64,000 nucleotides of DNA from Pseudomonas kermanshahensis (GCF_014269205.2 NZ_JABWRY020000001.1:992001-1056000), one strand, 5' to 3'; shown: positions 30,524-39,172, numbered from the stretch's first letter. The notes: a model not told the origin generated them from the sequence alone. Translations and numbers: made by a program.

Positions 30524-30769
30524 TCACTTAAGACCGTCGTAGGGTTCTATGGTGATTGTCAGATTCTTGAGGTGTTCAGGATCGCCCTTGATGAACTCCA
30601 GGGGCATGCCTGGGTGAAGCTTCTGCTCGACTATCCATCCTCCGGAGAACTCGAATCGTGCAGTGACAGGTGATGGCAATCCCTTGAATTCAATCCTGAC
30701 CTTTTCACCAACTCGCTTCTCGGAAATAAGTTCCGAGACCGATTTTTCAGCTTCATATTCTCTTGTCAT
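30524..30769 (-). CDS. Antisense cargo gene in the tail operon (81 aa), unknown function
   Basis: It starts at 30769 after AAAAGGAG on the minus strand, opposite to all late genes. MTREYEAEKSVSELISEKRV is followed by a beta-rich part (VRIEFKGLPSPVTARFEFSG; LTITIEPYDGLK). There are no membrane segments. No family is recognised. The opposite orientation, own ribosome-binding site and an upstream GATAAC/GTTATC dyad (30787-30808) make it a moron likely expressed in the lysogen. Confidence 0.6.
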   Translation of the reverse strand: MTREYEAEKSVSELISEKRVGEKVRIEFKGLPSPVTARFEFSGGWIVEQKLHPGMPLEFIKGDPEHLKNLTITIEPYDGLK

Positions 30770-30786
30770 AGCGCCACTCCTTTTTT

Positions 30787-30808
30787 GATAACGCTACTAC
30801 GGGTTATC
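30787..30808. promoter_or_regulatory. Dyad upstream of the antisense cargo gene
   Basis: GATAAC (30787-30792) and GTTATC (30803-30808) form a 6-bp inverted repeat with a 10-bp spacer, 17 bp upstream of the minus-strand start codon. It could be an operator or overlap its promoter. The reading is inference. Confidence 0.4.
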
Positions 30809-30847
30809 GGAGTTGCGTTACTGGCTATTTGCCCAGTTCGGATAACC

Positions 30848-31267
30848 ATGTACGACAAATATTTCACCGCGACGTATGAAGACGGAGCGCGGGGCGAGGT
30901 CGTGGGCGGCCGATACCTGCTCGACTGCTGGGGCTTGGTCCTGGCTATCCGCGAAGAAGTGCTCGGCCTCCCGCCGCTGCCGTCCTTCGGGCCGATCGAT
31001 CGCCGGGACCTTCGCTCATCCGCCAAAGCCTACGCCCAGTACTCCGACTTCATGCCAGTTGGCCCGCCCGTGCCGGGGGCAATCGCGGCCGTGATACATG
31101 GCGGCCTGTGCACGCACGTCGGCGTGGTGGTCCCGATTGACGGCGAATTGCGGGTCTTCGAAATCAACCCCATCGCGGGGGTGACCAACATGCGCCTGAT
31201 CGACTTCGAGCGGTCATATCCAAAGGTGAAATACCATCGTGATCGAGATCTTTCCGAGCAAGCTTGA
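30848..31267 (+). CDS. NlpC/P60 tail-tip peptidase-like protein
   Basis: This 139-residue protein starts at 30848 (MYDKYFTATYEDGARGEVVG). The catalytic Cys lies in LLDCWGLVLAIREEV and the His in CTHVGVVV, with an acidic/asparagine residue in EINP. This is the NlpC/P60 arrangement of phage tail-tip peptidoglycan hydrolases (lambda K-like). No good ribosome-binding site precedes this ATG. The cargo gene insertion may have displaced it, or translation may start at TTG 30785. It overlaps the tip attachment gene by 29 nt. Confidence 0.82.
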   Translation: MYDKYFTATYEDGARGEVVGGRYLLDCWGLVLAIREEVLGLPPLPSFGPIDRRDLRSSAKAYAQYSDFMPVGPPVPGAIAAVIHGGLCTHVGVVVPIDGELRVFEINPIAGVTNMRLIDFERSYPKVKYHRDRDLSEQA

Positions 31268-34200
31268 GGGCGGGGCGCTTGAGCGCCATCCACTGGATCA
31301 GGTCACGACTCTGGAGGCTTGGCTGAAGGCCAAGGTGCGTAGTTATGAGCCCCGGCCGGTGCCACCAATCAGCATCATGGTGAATGGCTGTTTGGTTGCC
31401 CCCGCCGCTTGGGCTGAAACCGAGGTTGGCCCAGACGACCAGGTGTCGATTTACATCGAACCGAAAGGCAGTGCCCTCAAGACCATCTTCAAGCCTGGCC
31501 CGCTGGCCAAGCTGTTTGGCCTGGGAAACCCGTTCGACCCGGTGAAGCCGGCAACGCCAAGCACCCAAAACCGGACTTCCAAAGAGCTCAACCTTTCCAC
31601 AGTGAAGGGCAACCAGCCCGCGCTGAACGATGTAATTCCGGAGCTGGCCGGTTCCCCGAAGCGCTTTCCCGACATGCTTGTGCCGGTTCACCGGTACTTC
31701 GGCGATCCAACCGAGCAATGGGCAGAGCTACTGCTGTGCATCGGCAAGGGCAAGTATCAGGTGCTTCCCAGCGATATCTCAGTAGGTGACACGCCGATCG
31801 CCTCCTTGGGCGGTACGGCCAGTTACGCGGTGTATGGGCCTGGTGAGGACTTGGCCAGCGAGACGGCTGCCCAGTGGTGGCACAGCGCAACCGAGGTAGG
31901 GGCGACCAACACCGGCAATGCCGGCCTGACGCTGACCACTACGGTGGCGGTTCAGCAGCAGTTCTCTGGCAATGCGGTCCAGGCCAACGACTTTGTGCTC
32001 ACTGTTCCTGAAGGGGCTGGGTGGTTCCCGGTGGGCTGGACGAGCGGCATGATCGCCCGCATCGAGGTGCCGTACCCGTACACCTTCACCGCGCCCGCCG
32101 ATGGCACCGCCACGGTGATCAGCGGTAAGTACCTGCCCATGTTGCAGCCTTTCGTGGGCATGAAGATCGAGATCGCCGGGGCCAACGCCGGCGATTACCT
32201 GGTGGCCACCTACGACCCTGAAGTGCCTGGCACTCCGGAAGTTCCCGGTAGCCCGTCCATGGTGACTGGTAGCGCTGCGCCAAACCGCTTCAACTTCGAT
32301 GTGGTGCCGCTCACCTTCACCGTTACCCGCGGTGCAAGCACGTACCCTGTAACGCTGAATGCCGACACCACTAATCTGGCGGGCCTGGTCTCAGCGGTAA
32401 ACAGCGGGTTGGCTGGCACACCGCTGCTGGCCAGCGCTTCGTCCGGTCGCCTGCGGATCGCCGAGCAGGCAGCGCCATACAGCGGTGTTGCGCTGGGACT
32501 CACCGGCTCCACCTCAGATATTTTCGGGGCCAGCCCGGTTTTTGCCACCGGCACCAAGTCCGAAGCTGCCACCGATGGCCAGCTCGCCAAGATGACCCTG
32601 GCTTACGACGGCGGCGCGCCGGCGATTGGTCTGCAGGTTGGCGAGTTGCTCTCGACTATCGGTTATCGCGACCTACGCTACCGGATTACCGCCGTCTCCG
32701 ACGACTCCGAGGAGGATGACGAGGGCACGCCCGAGAACGAAGCGCATGGGCCGTCAGCCATTACCGTCACGCGGCTCACCGACACCGGCGCTGAAGATGA
32801 CGACTGGGATGGCTTCGATCCGATCCAAAGCAATGACGTGAATATCGTCCTCGACGGTTCCACGACCGAAGGCGACTGGTCCGGCCCGATTGCTGCGCTG
32901 CCGGACGGGGAGGTTACCCGCCGCCTTGAGGTGGACTTCTTCTTCCCGCAAGGCCTGATCCGCTACACCGACAAGAACGGCAACCCCCGGCAGGTCAGCG
33001 TCAAGGTCGAGATCCAGTACCGCGATATCGCCACTGCCGGCGCTTGGACTTCCGTCACAACGACCTACACGGCGACATCGCCGGATCAGATGGGCTACAC
33101 CCGGAAGATCTCGCTGCCGACCGTCATGCGTCCGGAAGTGCGCGTGCGTCGAATCGGCGAGGAGTCGACCAGCTCTAACAAGCAAGACCGCGTGCAGTGG
33201 TTTGGCTTGCGTGCCCGGATTGAGCGCGTGCCGCGCCGCTATGCCGACGTGACGGTCATGGTCGTCTACATCAAGGGCAGCAACCGGCTGTCGGCGCAAT
33301 CTCAAACCATGGTGTCGGTTCGTCCTACCCGGGTGCTTCCAGTACGAAGCGGCGGTGCCTGGGCGGTCGAGACGCCGACTCGGGACATTGTGCCGTGGGT
33401 TGCCCATGTGGCCAGGACCATCGGCTACACCGACGACGACCTTGATCTGGTCGAACTGGACCGCCTGGATGCAATCTGGCGGGCCCGTGGCGACAAGTTT
33501 GATCTGGAGGTCAACGGGCAGGAGACGGTGCTTGAGGCATTAAACACGGTGCTGATGGCGGGCTTTGCTGAGCTGACGATTGACCGCGGGTTGATACGCC
33601 CAGTGCGCGACGAGCCGCGATCGGTGTACGAGCATCTGTACACGCCGCAGAGCATGGTGGCGAGGCTGGTCCGCAAGTTCACCACGGTGCGCCCAGATGA
33701 CTATGACGGGGTCGATGTTGAGTACACCGACGAGGACACCTGGCAGAAGGAAACCGTGAAGTGCCGGCTGCCGGGCGACCAAGGCCTTAAAACCGAGAAA
33801 ATCACGCTGAAAGGGGTGATCAATCGGGATCGGGCCTGGCGCATCGGGATGCGGCAGCGGCGGCGCTACAAGTACCAGCGTCACGGCTACACGTTCTCGA
33901 CGGAGCTCGCCGCGATGAACAGCCGGTACAAGAGCTATTGCGCCGCTTCCGACGACATCCCAGGCTACGGCCAGAGCGCGCTACTTGTCGACTTCCAGGT
34001 AGGGAACAACCTGACCCTGCTGGAGAGCTCGGAGCCGTTGCCGTGGGAGGAGGGGGCCAGCCACGTTGTTGGCCTACGCCGACCAGATGGCACGCTCAGC
34101 GGCCCATGGCCCGCAACCCGGGTCGACGACACCAGGTTGACCGTGCCAGAACTGGACTTCGTACCGGACCTGTCCTGGGACATTGAGCCGCCACACCTGC

Positions 34201-34337
34201 AGTTCGGCACAACCACCAGGTGGAGCTACCCGATCCTTATCGAATCCATCACCCCGGAGGACTTCACCGCCGATGTCGAGGCCGTGAACTACGACGTGCG
34301 GGTGTATGCCGACGACGACAATTTCGCACCGACCTGA
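31239..34337 (+). CDS. TipJ-family host specificity protein (central tail fibre, J-like)
   Basis: The protein has 1032 residues from a GTG at 31239 (IEIFPSKLEGGALERHPLDQ). N-terminal features (PPISIMVNGCLVAP; DQVSIYIEPKG) are followed by membrane-proximal helices (KTIFKPGPLAKLFGLGNPFD). A very large beta region with PRRYADVTVMVVYIKGSNRL and LDLVELDRLDAIWRARGDKF completes it, as in TipJ phage tail proteins. It caps the tail and contacts the host receptor. It is the largest gene of the prophage. Confidence 0.9.
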   Translation: MIEIFPSKLEGGALERHPLDQVTTLEAWLKAKVRSYEPRPVPPISIMVNGCLVAPAAWAETEVGPDDQVSIYIEPKGSALKTIFKPGPLAKLFGLGNPFDPVKPATPSTQNRTSKELNLSTVKGNQPALNDVIPELAGSPKRFPDMLVPVHRYFGDPTEQWAELLLCIGKGKYQVLPSDISVGDTPIASLGGTASYAVYGPGEDLASETAAQWWHSATEVGATNTGNAGLTLTTTVAVQQQFSGNAVQANDFVLTVPEGAGWFPVGWTSGMIARIEVPYPYTFTAPADGTATVISGKYLPMLQPFVGMKIEIAGANAGDYLVATYDPEVPGTPEVPGSPSMVTGSAAPNRFNFDVVPLTFTVTRGASTYPVTLNADTTNLAGLVSAVNSGLAGTPLLASASSGRLRIAEQAAPYSGVALGLTGSTSDIFGASPVFATGTKSEAATDGQLAKMTLAYDGGAPAIGLQVGELLSTIGYRDLRYRITAVSDDSEEDDEGTPENEAHGPSAITVTRLTDTGAEDDDWDGFDPIQSNDVNIVLDGSTTEGDWSGPIAALPDGEVTRRLEVDFFFPQGLIRYTDKNGNPRQVSVKVEIQYRDIATAGAWTSVTTTYTATSPDQMGYTRKISLPTVMRPEVRVRRIGEESTSSNKQDRVQWFGLRARIERVPRRYADVTVMVVYIKGSNRLSAQSQTMVSVRPTRVLPVRSGGAWAVETPTRDIVPWVAHVARTIGYTDDDLDLVELDRLDAIWRARGDKFDLEVNGQETVLEALNTVLMAGFAELTIDRGLIRPVRDEPRSVYEHLYTPQSMVARLVRKFTTVRPDDYDGVDVEYTDEDTWQKETVKCRLPGDQGLKTEKITLKGVINRDRAWRIGMRQRRRYKYQRHGYTFSTELAAMNSRYKSYCAASDDIPGYGQSALLVDFQVGNNLTLLESSEPLPWEEGASHVVGLRRPDGTLSGPWPATRVDDTRLTVPELDFVPDLSWDIEPPHLQFGTTTRWSYPILIESITPEDFTADVEAVNYDVRVYADDDNFAPT

Positions 34338-34348
34338 GGAGGGGCTTG

Positions 34349-34831
34349 ATGCTTTCGATACCTGACAACCTTCCGCTGGCGTTGCGCGAGGGGTATGGGT
34401 TCTCGCCGGTGAGCCCTATCGAGCGGACGCCGCTGGTAACCGGCAGGGCCATGCAGCGCCGGCGCTACCGGACGGTACCTACCCTGGTGAACGTCTCCTG
34501 GATGTTCACCGCCACGGAGGCAAAGCTGTTTGACGGCTGGCGCAAGTGGGGGATCAAGTGGGCTGACTGGTTCCTGTGTCCGTTACTAACCCCGCTGGGG
34601 CTGCAGCCTACCCGGGCTCGGTTCACGGATACACCGGTGGTCCCGGAGCTGGTTGGCGTCAATCTCTGGCGCTACACGGCCGAGCTGGAGCTATACGAAC
34701 TGCCCATCGTTGACGAAGCGGAGTTCACTTCGCTACTCGCCGGCATGCCGATCACGGTGATGACAGCGCAACTGCGCGCCCTGCTGGAGCGTTGGTACAC
34801 GAAGTCTTGGCCAGGCGCCACGGCTACTTAA
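34349..34831 (+). CDS. Minor tail-tip protein (160 aa), unknown
   Basis: It starts at 34349 after GAGGAGGGG. LPLALREGYGFSPVSPIERT, RRRYRTVPTLVNVSWMFTAT and LFDGWRKWGIKWADWFLCPL are conserved-looking motifs seen in proteins that follow J-like genes in Pseudomonas phages. Its function is unknown; a tail tip or fibre-attachment role is likely from position. A terminator follows 4 bp after the stop. Confidence 0.65.
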   Translation: MLSIPDNLPLALREGYGFSPVSPIERTPLVTGRAMQRRRYRTVPTLVNVSWMFTATEAKLFDGWRKWGIKWADWFLCPLLTPLGLQPTRARFTDTPVVPELVGVNLWRYTAELELYELPIVDEAEFTSLLAGMPITVMTAQLRALLERWYTKSWPGATAT

Positions 34832-34835
34832 TTCC

Positions 34836-34860
34836 TGCCCACTTCGGTGGGCTTTTTTTC
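34836..34860 (+). terminator. Terminator after the tail-tip module
   Basis: GCCCAC (34837-34842) pairs with GTGGGC (34847-34852) around TTCG, followed by T7. It is a strong hairpin with a stable tetraloop that separates tail tip from receptor-binding genes. Confidence 0.85.
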
Positions 34861-34873
34861 GCCTGGAGTAAAC

Positions 34874-36817
34874 ATGAGCGGAGCCGAAGACCTCGCGCGC
34901 TTGACCCAAACGATCGACAAGGCAGACGAGTTACTTTTGTCGCCCGAAGTGAAGATGATGGACGTTGGCAGCGGCGTAATGCGTCCCACCAACGCCATGG
35001 TGATGACCAACCTGGCAACGCAGCTTGGTGGAGCAATGCCCTACACCTCGGTGGCAGAAGGCCTGTCGGCCACAGTTGATGGAACCAACTTCAGCGTGCT
35101 GTCCAGTGCGCAAGACGAGTACGTTACGGTCTTTCGTAACGAGAGTGGGTCTGCAGTATTCGTTGACGCTTACCCAAACGCGGACGCCATGCGAATGACC
35201 AAAGGCGTAGCAGATAGCGCAAGGGATGCGGGCCTTTCGGGCTTTGATCTGGCTGATCCGTTCATGCTCTCCTCAAGCATGGCAACTGGTTACACCGATC
35301 AAGACGGAAACCCGATTCTTGGGGTGAGGAAGGACGGCGTTGCATTCGCGCTCCTCGATGAGCTCCCAGGCCTGGGCATGTTGTCCAAGTTCGCCTGGGC
35401 GATCGTTGACAGCGAGCACTACGTGATCTTCGGCATTCGCTGGGACGGCTCCGTTTACATGTTCGGCGAGGCCACCGGCGATGTCAGCGTTTACCTGGAA
35501 AATGGCGATGTGTTCTGTCTGGTTGGTGGCGTGCCGTACCAGATCACCTCGACAGGCTTGAACTACAACCCGGAAGTGTCGGGTGCGGGTATTGCCTATC
35601 TGTCCCGGTCTGGCCCGATCGTCAAGCAGTTGGCCCAGATCCCTGTGCCTGGTTCTCGAGCGCCGTTCGCGGTCAAGTTCTTGCATATTGTTGGCGGTGG
35701 GCAGTCGCTTGTAATGGGCGCTCAGTCGGCGGTTACAACTGTCTTACCTCCGATTGCAAACCGGCTGTTTACTATCCAAAACGGCGTTCGGCTTGCCAAT
35801 CAGGACGACACGCTGACTTCGAATGATGTAGCGCCATTCAAGCCAATGATCGCTGTCTACACCGAGACCCCGATCGTTCAGCATGCCGCCCAGCTTGGTC
35901 GCCGGGGAACCCTGCCATCCGACGTGGCGGTCCTAGTGAGCCTTCATGGTCGTAACGGCTACACCATCTCCCAGCTCTCGAAAGGCTCGCTTTACTACCA
36001 GAACAGCATAACCGCAATTACGGCCGCCAAGGCTGAATGCGATGCCTTGGGCGTCGAATACGATGTTCCGTACATCGACTGGATTCAGGGCGAGGCGAAC
36101 AACGCCATGCCTGAAGAAGAGTATTACCAGGCCTTGATCCAGCTGCAGGCTGACTACGAAGCGGACCTCAACGCCATAATCGGGAGATCGAAGCGCCGTC
36201 CGCTCCTGCTCTCTCAAATCAGCAACTGGACTGCCTACAACCGTGCCGAGAGCGGTGTGCCGTTTGCGCAGATCCGGGCTGCTCTGGATTTCCCCGACAG
36301 GTTTGTCTGTGCCGGGCCGAAGTACTGGCTGCCTACAGTGCCTGATGGCATCCACCTGCCGGCGGAATCATCCATGCGGCTCGGCTGCATGCACGGTATG
36401 GCTGGCGAACGGGTTATCAACGGTCGCTCTTGGCTGCCAACCCACTGCACCCGAGCAGTGCGGGTTGGCCGGGTAGTAACTCTCGACTTCCACACCCCAC
36501 ATGGCGAGCTGGCATTCGATACGTCGGCTGTTTCGGACCCAGGCAACTGGGGGCTCCGCTATGTCGACTCAGCTGGTCCTGTAGCAATTTCCAGCGTTCG
36601 TCTGCTAGGCCGTGGTCGGGTTGCCGTAACTCTGTCGGCAGACCCTACCGGAACCGGGGCCTACGTCGGTATTGCCGACATCGGCACCTCCGGTGCTGCT
36701 GGTGGGCCAACTACGGGCGCCAGGTCCTGCCTGCGCGATAGCGAAATCATCAAAGATGGCTATGGCCGTCCTTTCTATAACTGGGCTGTGCACCAGCGTG
36801 TGACAGTGGAGAATTGA
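34874..36817 (+). CDS. Tail protein with sialate O-acetylesterase-like (SGNH/SASA) domain
   Basis: The protein has 647 residues from 34874 (MSGAEDLARLTQTIDKADEL). The N-terminal 260 residues look structural, with a helical particle-attachment start and beta repeats. Residues about 265-530 carry esterase blocks: VGGGQSLVMGAQSA (nucleophile Ser), WIQGEANNAMPEEEYYQ and DGIHLPAESSMRLGCMHG (Asp/His). These are the SASA-family positions. A beta-rich tail follows. It probably deacetylates host surface polysaccharide during adsorption; the specificity is inference. Confidence 0.78.
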   Translation: MSGAEDLARLTQTIDKADELLLSPEVKMMDVGSGVMRPTNAMVMTNLATQLGGAMPYTSVAEGLSATVDGTNFSVLSSAQDEYVTVFRNESGSAVFVDAYPNADAMRMTKGVADSARDAGLSGFDLADPFMLSSSMATGYTDQDGNPILGVRKDGVAFALLDELPGLGMLSKFAWAIVDSEHYVIFGIRWDGSVYMFGEATGDVSVYLENGDVFCLVGGVPYQITSTGLNYNPEVSGAGIAYLSRSGPIVKQLAQIPVPGSRAPFAVKFLHIVGGGQSLVMGAQSAVTTVLPPIANRLFTIQNGVRLANQDDTLTSNDVAPFKPMIAVYTETPIVQHAAQLGRRGTLPSDVAVLVSLHGRNGYTISQLSKGSLYYQNSITAITAAKAECDALGVEYDVPYIDWIQGEANNAMPEEEYYQALIQLQADYEADLNAIIGRSKRRPLLLSQISNWTAYNRAESGVPFAQIRAALDFPDRFVCAGPKYWLPTVPDGIHLPAESSMRLGCMHGMAGERVINGRSWLPTHCTRAVRVGRVVTLDFHTPHGELAFDTSAVSDPGNWGLRYVDSAGPVAISSVRLLGRGRVAVTLSADPTGTGAYVGIADIGTSGAAGGPTTGARSCLRDSEIIKDGYGRPFYNWAVHQRVTVEN

Positions 36818-36821
36818 GTAA

Positions 36822-37622
36822 ATGATTGGGAAATTGATCAGGCTTGACGGCATCAAGATCGGTGGCGGAAGTGGCGCAGAGCGGATCGAGGTGTCTAACT
36901 CGGATGTCGTGGCGACAAAGATTGCCAATCTCTGCAACTTCATGAGCCCCCGCTCTATGTCCAACACCCAGGCAGGCGGTGTTTCCGGGCTTTGTCTGCG
37001 CACCGGAAAGCCCCTGGTGGAGAAGGGTACCCCGAACAGCTTCACGCGCACCGCCTACAACGGCCACGCTGCCGTTGCCCTCAAGACCAACGGGGCAGCT
37101 GCGGCGATCGCCCTACCAGGTGGGAGCTTGAATTCGTCCTACTGTGTGGTCAGTGCAGTGGCAATCCAGCCTTTGTCTTCCGGTACCGTGAACATCCTTT
37201 CGGGGTTCACCAGCGCTGACGCCTATGTGAACTGCCCGCTTCGTCACACTGGCGTGCCGGAAGGGTCTCAAGCGTACGTCTCGGCTTATGGCCCCAATGC
37301 CACCATTCCAAACGTCCAGGCACCGGTTCAGCGCAGCAAGTGGCAGATCGTCGTTTCTGACTTCAACAACGACACCAAGACCACATCCATCGGGGTGAAT
37401 GGCCTCTCCGCACTTTCCAGCATGGAGAAGGACGTGACCCTGTTCCCCGGCCCCGACGACTACCTGGAAATCGGATACCACCTTGGCGCGAACGGTCTGC
37501 GGACCACGTTGGTTGGGGACGTGTATGTCTTCAACACCAGCATGCTTCGTTCGGATTTCCTCAAGGGTCAGCTGGCTGCGCTGGTTGCAAGCATGGTCGC
37601 TGACTACGGCATCACCGCCTAA
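36822..37622 (+). CDS. Lectin-like tail fibre protein (concanavalin A-like fold, tentative)
   Basis: This 266-residue protein starts MIGKLIRLDGIKIGGGSGAE. Beta-rich blocks such as KWQIVVSDFNNDTKTTSIGV, LEIGYHLGANGLRTTLVGDV and YVFNTSMLRSDFLKGQLAAL resemble LamG/concanavalin-like domains used for carbohydrate binding. It directly follows the esterase-like tail gene. The two may form one receptor-binding unit. No enzyme motif is seen. Confidence 0.6.
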   Translation: MIGKLIRLDGIKIGGGSGAERIEVSNSDVVATKIANLCNFMSPRSMSNTQAGGVSGLCLRTGKPLVEKGTPNSFTRTAYNGHAAVALKTNGAAAAIALPGGSLNSSYCVVSAVAIQPLSSGTVNILSGFTSADAYVNCPLRHTGVPEGSQAYVSAYGPNATIPNVQAPVQRSKWQIVVSDFNNDTKTTSIGVNGLSALSSMEKDVTLFPGPDDYLEIGYHLGANGLRTTLVGDVYVFNTSMLRSDFLKGQLAALVASMVADYGITA

Positions 37623-37644
37623 TCACCCGCATTGCTGACCAGAT

Positions 37645-37707
37645 ACCGCCAAGAGCGGTTTTTTTGTGCCTGAAATTCCTGCAGCCCGCCACGTGCGGGC
37701 TTTCTTT
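37645..37707 (+). terminator. Two tandem terminators before the endolysin gene
   Basis: ACCGC/GCGGT (37645-37659) with T7 is followed by GCCCGC/GCGGGC (37684-37700) with TTTCTTT. Two hairpins in 63 bp would strongly separate tail-fibre from lysis transcription unless antiterminated. Confidence 0.75.
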
Positions 37708-37721
37708 CGTCTGGAGAAACC

Positions 37722-38168
37722 ATGTCCACACCGCGCGGCGTCCGCAACAACAATCCCGGCAACATCGATTTCAACCCACGGAACGCTTGGCAGGGCCAGC
37801 TTGGCGTGGAGGTAGGCGTTGCCAGTCCGCGATTCGCCCGTTTTGACCAGGCCGAGAACGGCATCCGTGCCCTGGGCAAGCTTCTGCTCAACTATCGGGG
37901 CAAAGACGGCATGCCAGGCGTCGGGCGCCCTGGCATCGATACCCCTTTGGAATTCATCAGCCGCTGGGCCCCATCCAGCGAGAACAACACGTTGGCCTAC
38001 GCGCAGGCCATTGCCAAGCGCCTCGGCGTTGGCGTGCGCGACTCTCTCGACATCTCCAAGCCGCAGGTGCTGCGCGAAGCCGTGGTCGGCATTATTGTCC
38101 ACGAGAACGGCGGCAACCCGTACAAGCCCGAGGTGATCGACGAGGGTGTGCGGCGGGCGCTGGCATGA
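37722..38168 (+). CDS. Endolysin-like peptidoglycan hydrolase
   Basis: This 148-residue protein begins RGVRNNNPGNIDFN, then FARFDQAENGIRALGKLLLN and FISRWAPSSENNTLAYAQAI. This RNNNPGNI family is widespread in Pseudomonas phages as lysis or virion-associated muramidase. There is no signal peptide, so holin is needed for export. It overlaps the i-spanin gene by 4 nt, which supports the lysis role. The catalytic residue is not evident from motif reading alone. Confidence 0.78.
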   Translation: MSTPRGVRNNNPGNIDFNPRNAWQGQLGVEVGVASPRFARFDQAENGIRALGKLLLNYRGKDGMPGVGRPGIDTPLEFISRWAPSSENNTLAYAQAIAKRLGVGVRDSLDISKPQVLREAVVGIIVHENGGNPYKPEVIDEGVRRALA

Positions 38169-38683
38169 TCTGGCTCAGAGCGGTACCGGTCTGGTGCTGG
38201 TGGATGATCGCCCTCGTTATGGTTTTTTCGGTGCAACAACACCGCATTCAGGAGCAGAGAGATGCCACTACAGCTGCTCGAGACGAGTTTCGGGCTTACC
38301 GGGTCGAGATTTCCGAACGTAATCGGTTGGCGATGGCTCAGGCCAGAACAGAAGAGCAGCGCCGCGCCGCGGCGCAACAAGAGGCGAGGGTAAAAGGGCA
38401 TGAAGAAAGAACGATTGCTGATGCTGGCGCTACTGACGCCGATGCTGCTGGCCAGCGGCTGCGCAGTGACGCCGCCCAACTCGCTGCCTCCGTCAGTTGC
38501 CCCGGCACGGATACCGCCGCTATCGCCAGAGGCAAGGCAGCCACCCGCGCCGCCATGGTGCTCTCCGACCTGCTCACACGGGCTGATGCTCGAGCGGGAG
38601 AGCTGGCGAAAGCTTATGACCAAGCCCGAATAGCCGGTGAGCAGTGTGAGCGGGAGTACGACGGCCCAAGGCCTTCCGGTTGA
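38165..38683 (+). CDS. i-spanin (Rz)
   Basis: This 172-residue protein has one N-terminal membrane segment (VPVWCWWMIALVMVFSV) and a long charged coiled coil in the periplasm (ERNRLAMAQARTEEQRRAAA). The C-terminus carries a Cys pair region (SCPG; GEQCEREYDG). That is the Rz layout. Together with the o-spanin nested in its sequence it would fuse inner and outer membranes at the end of lysis. Confidence 0.88.
   Translation: MIWLRAVPVWCWWMIALVMVFSVQQHRIQEQRDATTAARDEFRAYRVEISERNRLAMAQARTEEQRRAAAQQEARVKGHEERTIADAGATDADAAGQRLRSDAAQLAASVSCPGTDTAAIARGKAATRAAMVLSDLLTRADARAGELAKAYDQARIAGEQCEREYDGPRPSG
38400..38633 (+). CDS. o-spanin (Rz1) lipoprotein nested in Rz
   Basis: This 77-residue frame lies wholly inside the Rz gene in another frame. 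It has a lipoprotein signal, MKKERLLMLALLTPMLLASG followed by Cys, with lipobox LASGC. A Pro-rich mature part follows (PPNSLPPSVAPARIPP). Nested Rz1 is a classical arrangement in lambda-like phages. It would be anchored in the outer membrane and pair with Rz. Confidence 0.88.
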   Translation: MKKERLLMLALLTPMLLASGCAVTPPNSLPPSVAPARIPPLSPEARQPPAPPWCSPTCSHGLMLERESWRKLMTKPE

Positions 38684-38697
38684 CAGTGCCAGAATGG

Positions 38698-38937
38698 CTA
38701 TTCTGGGTTGGATTCAATGACTCGTCGGACTTCGAGCTCTTTGGTTCTCTTCGCCAGAGGCTTGCCTACGTGAGTGTCGAAGACATATTTCTGCTTCGGG
38801 CTCAGACTGTCATATCCCTCATTGATCACTTTCTGAGCAATTCCATAGCCTGGCGTGCCTTCCGCTAAAAGCCCTTCATCCAGTAGATCTTGAATTGCGT
38901 CGTTCAACTCCCAGTTAACGTGATCATTCCAGCCCAT
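38698..38937 (-). CDS. Hypothetical cargo protein (79 aa)
   Basis: This is a minus-strand gene between the lysis cassette and attR. MGWNDHVNWELNDAIQDLLD, then GTPGYGIAQKVINEGYDSLS and KQKYVFDTHVGKPLAKRTKE are its parts. It is helical, soluble and acidic. The pattern 'L...G.L..GT..GIA..V...G...L...Q..V' recurs in small proteins of prophages and islands; no function is known. Its site at the prophage edge, opposite to late genes, marks it as a moron. Confidence 0.6.
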   Translation of the reverse strand: MGWNDHVNWELNDAIQDLLDEGLLAEGTPGYGIAQKVINEGYDSLSPKQKYVFDTHVGKPLAKRTKELEVRRVIESNPE

Positions 38938-39079
38938 AGTTTTCTCCGGTTTCGAGCGCTATCGACAAGGTAGCCTGCCTGTCATTTGATGGCAAACAGC
39001 CGTCACGGGATATGGAAACGATTCGTGAATAAGCAGCACCTGTATGGTGCTGGTTTCTGGTGAGGAACGGTGCGGAGTG

Positions 39080-39100
39080 CTCGTACCACTTTTTGTACCA
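39080..39100. repeat. Candidate integrase arm-type site, right end
   Basis: CTCGTACCACTTTTTGTACCA matches the left-end copy at 607-626 apart from one inserted base. It lies 72 bp inside attR and in the same orientation. Its role in recombination is inferred from position. Confidence 0.4.
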
Positions 39101-39172
39101 AAACAGGTTTTTTATGGGGGAATCAGGGGGAAATATGGCCCCTGCAGGCCTTTAAAACCCCCTTTTCCAATA

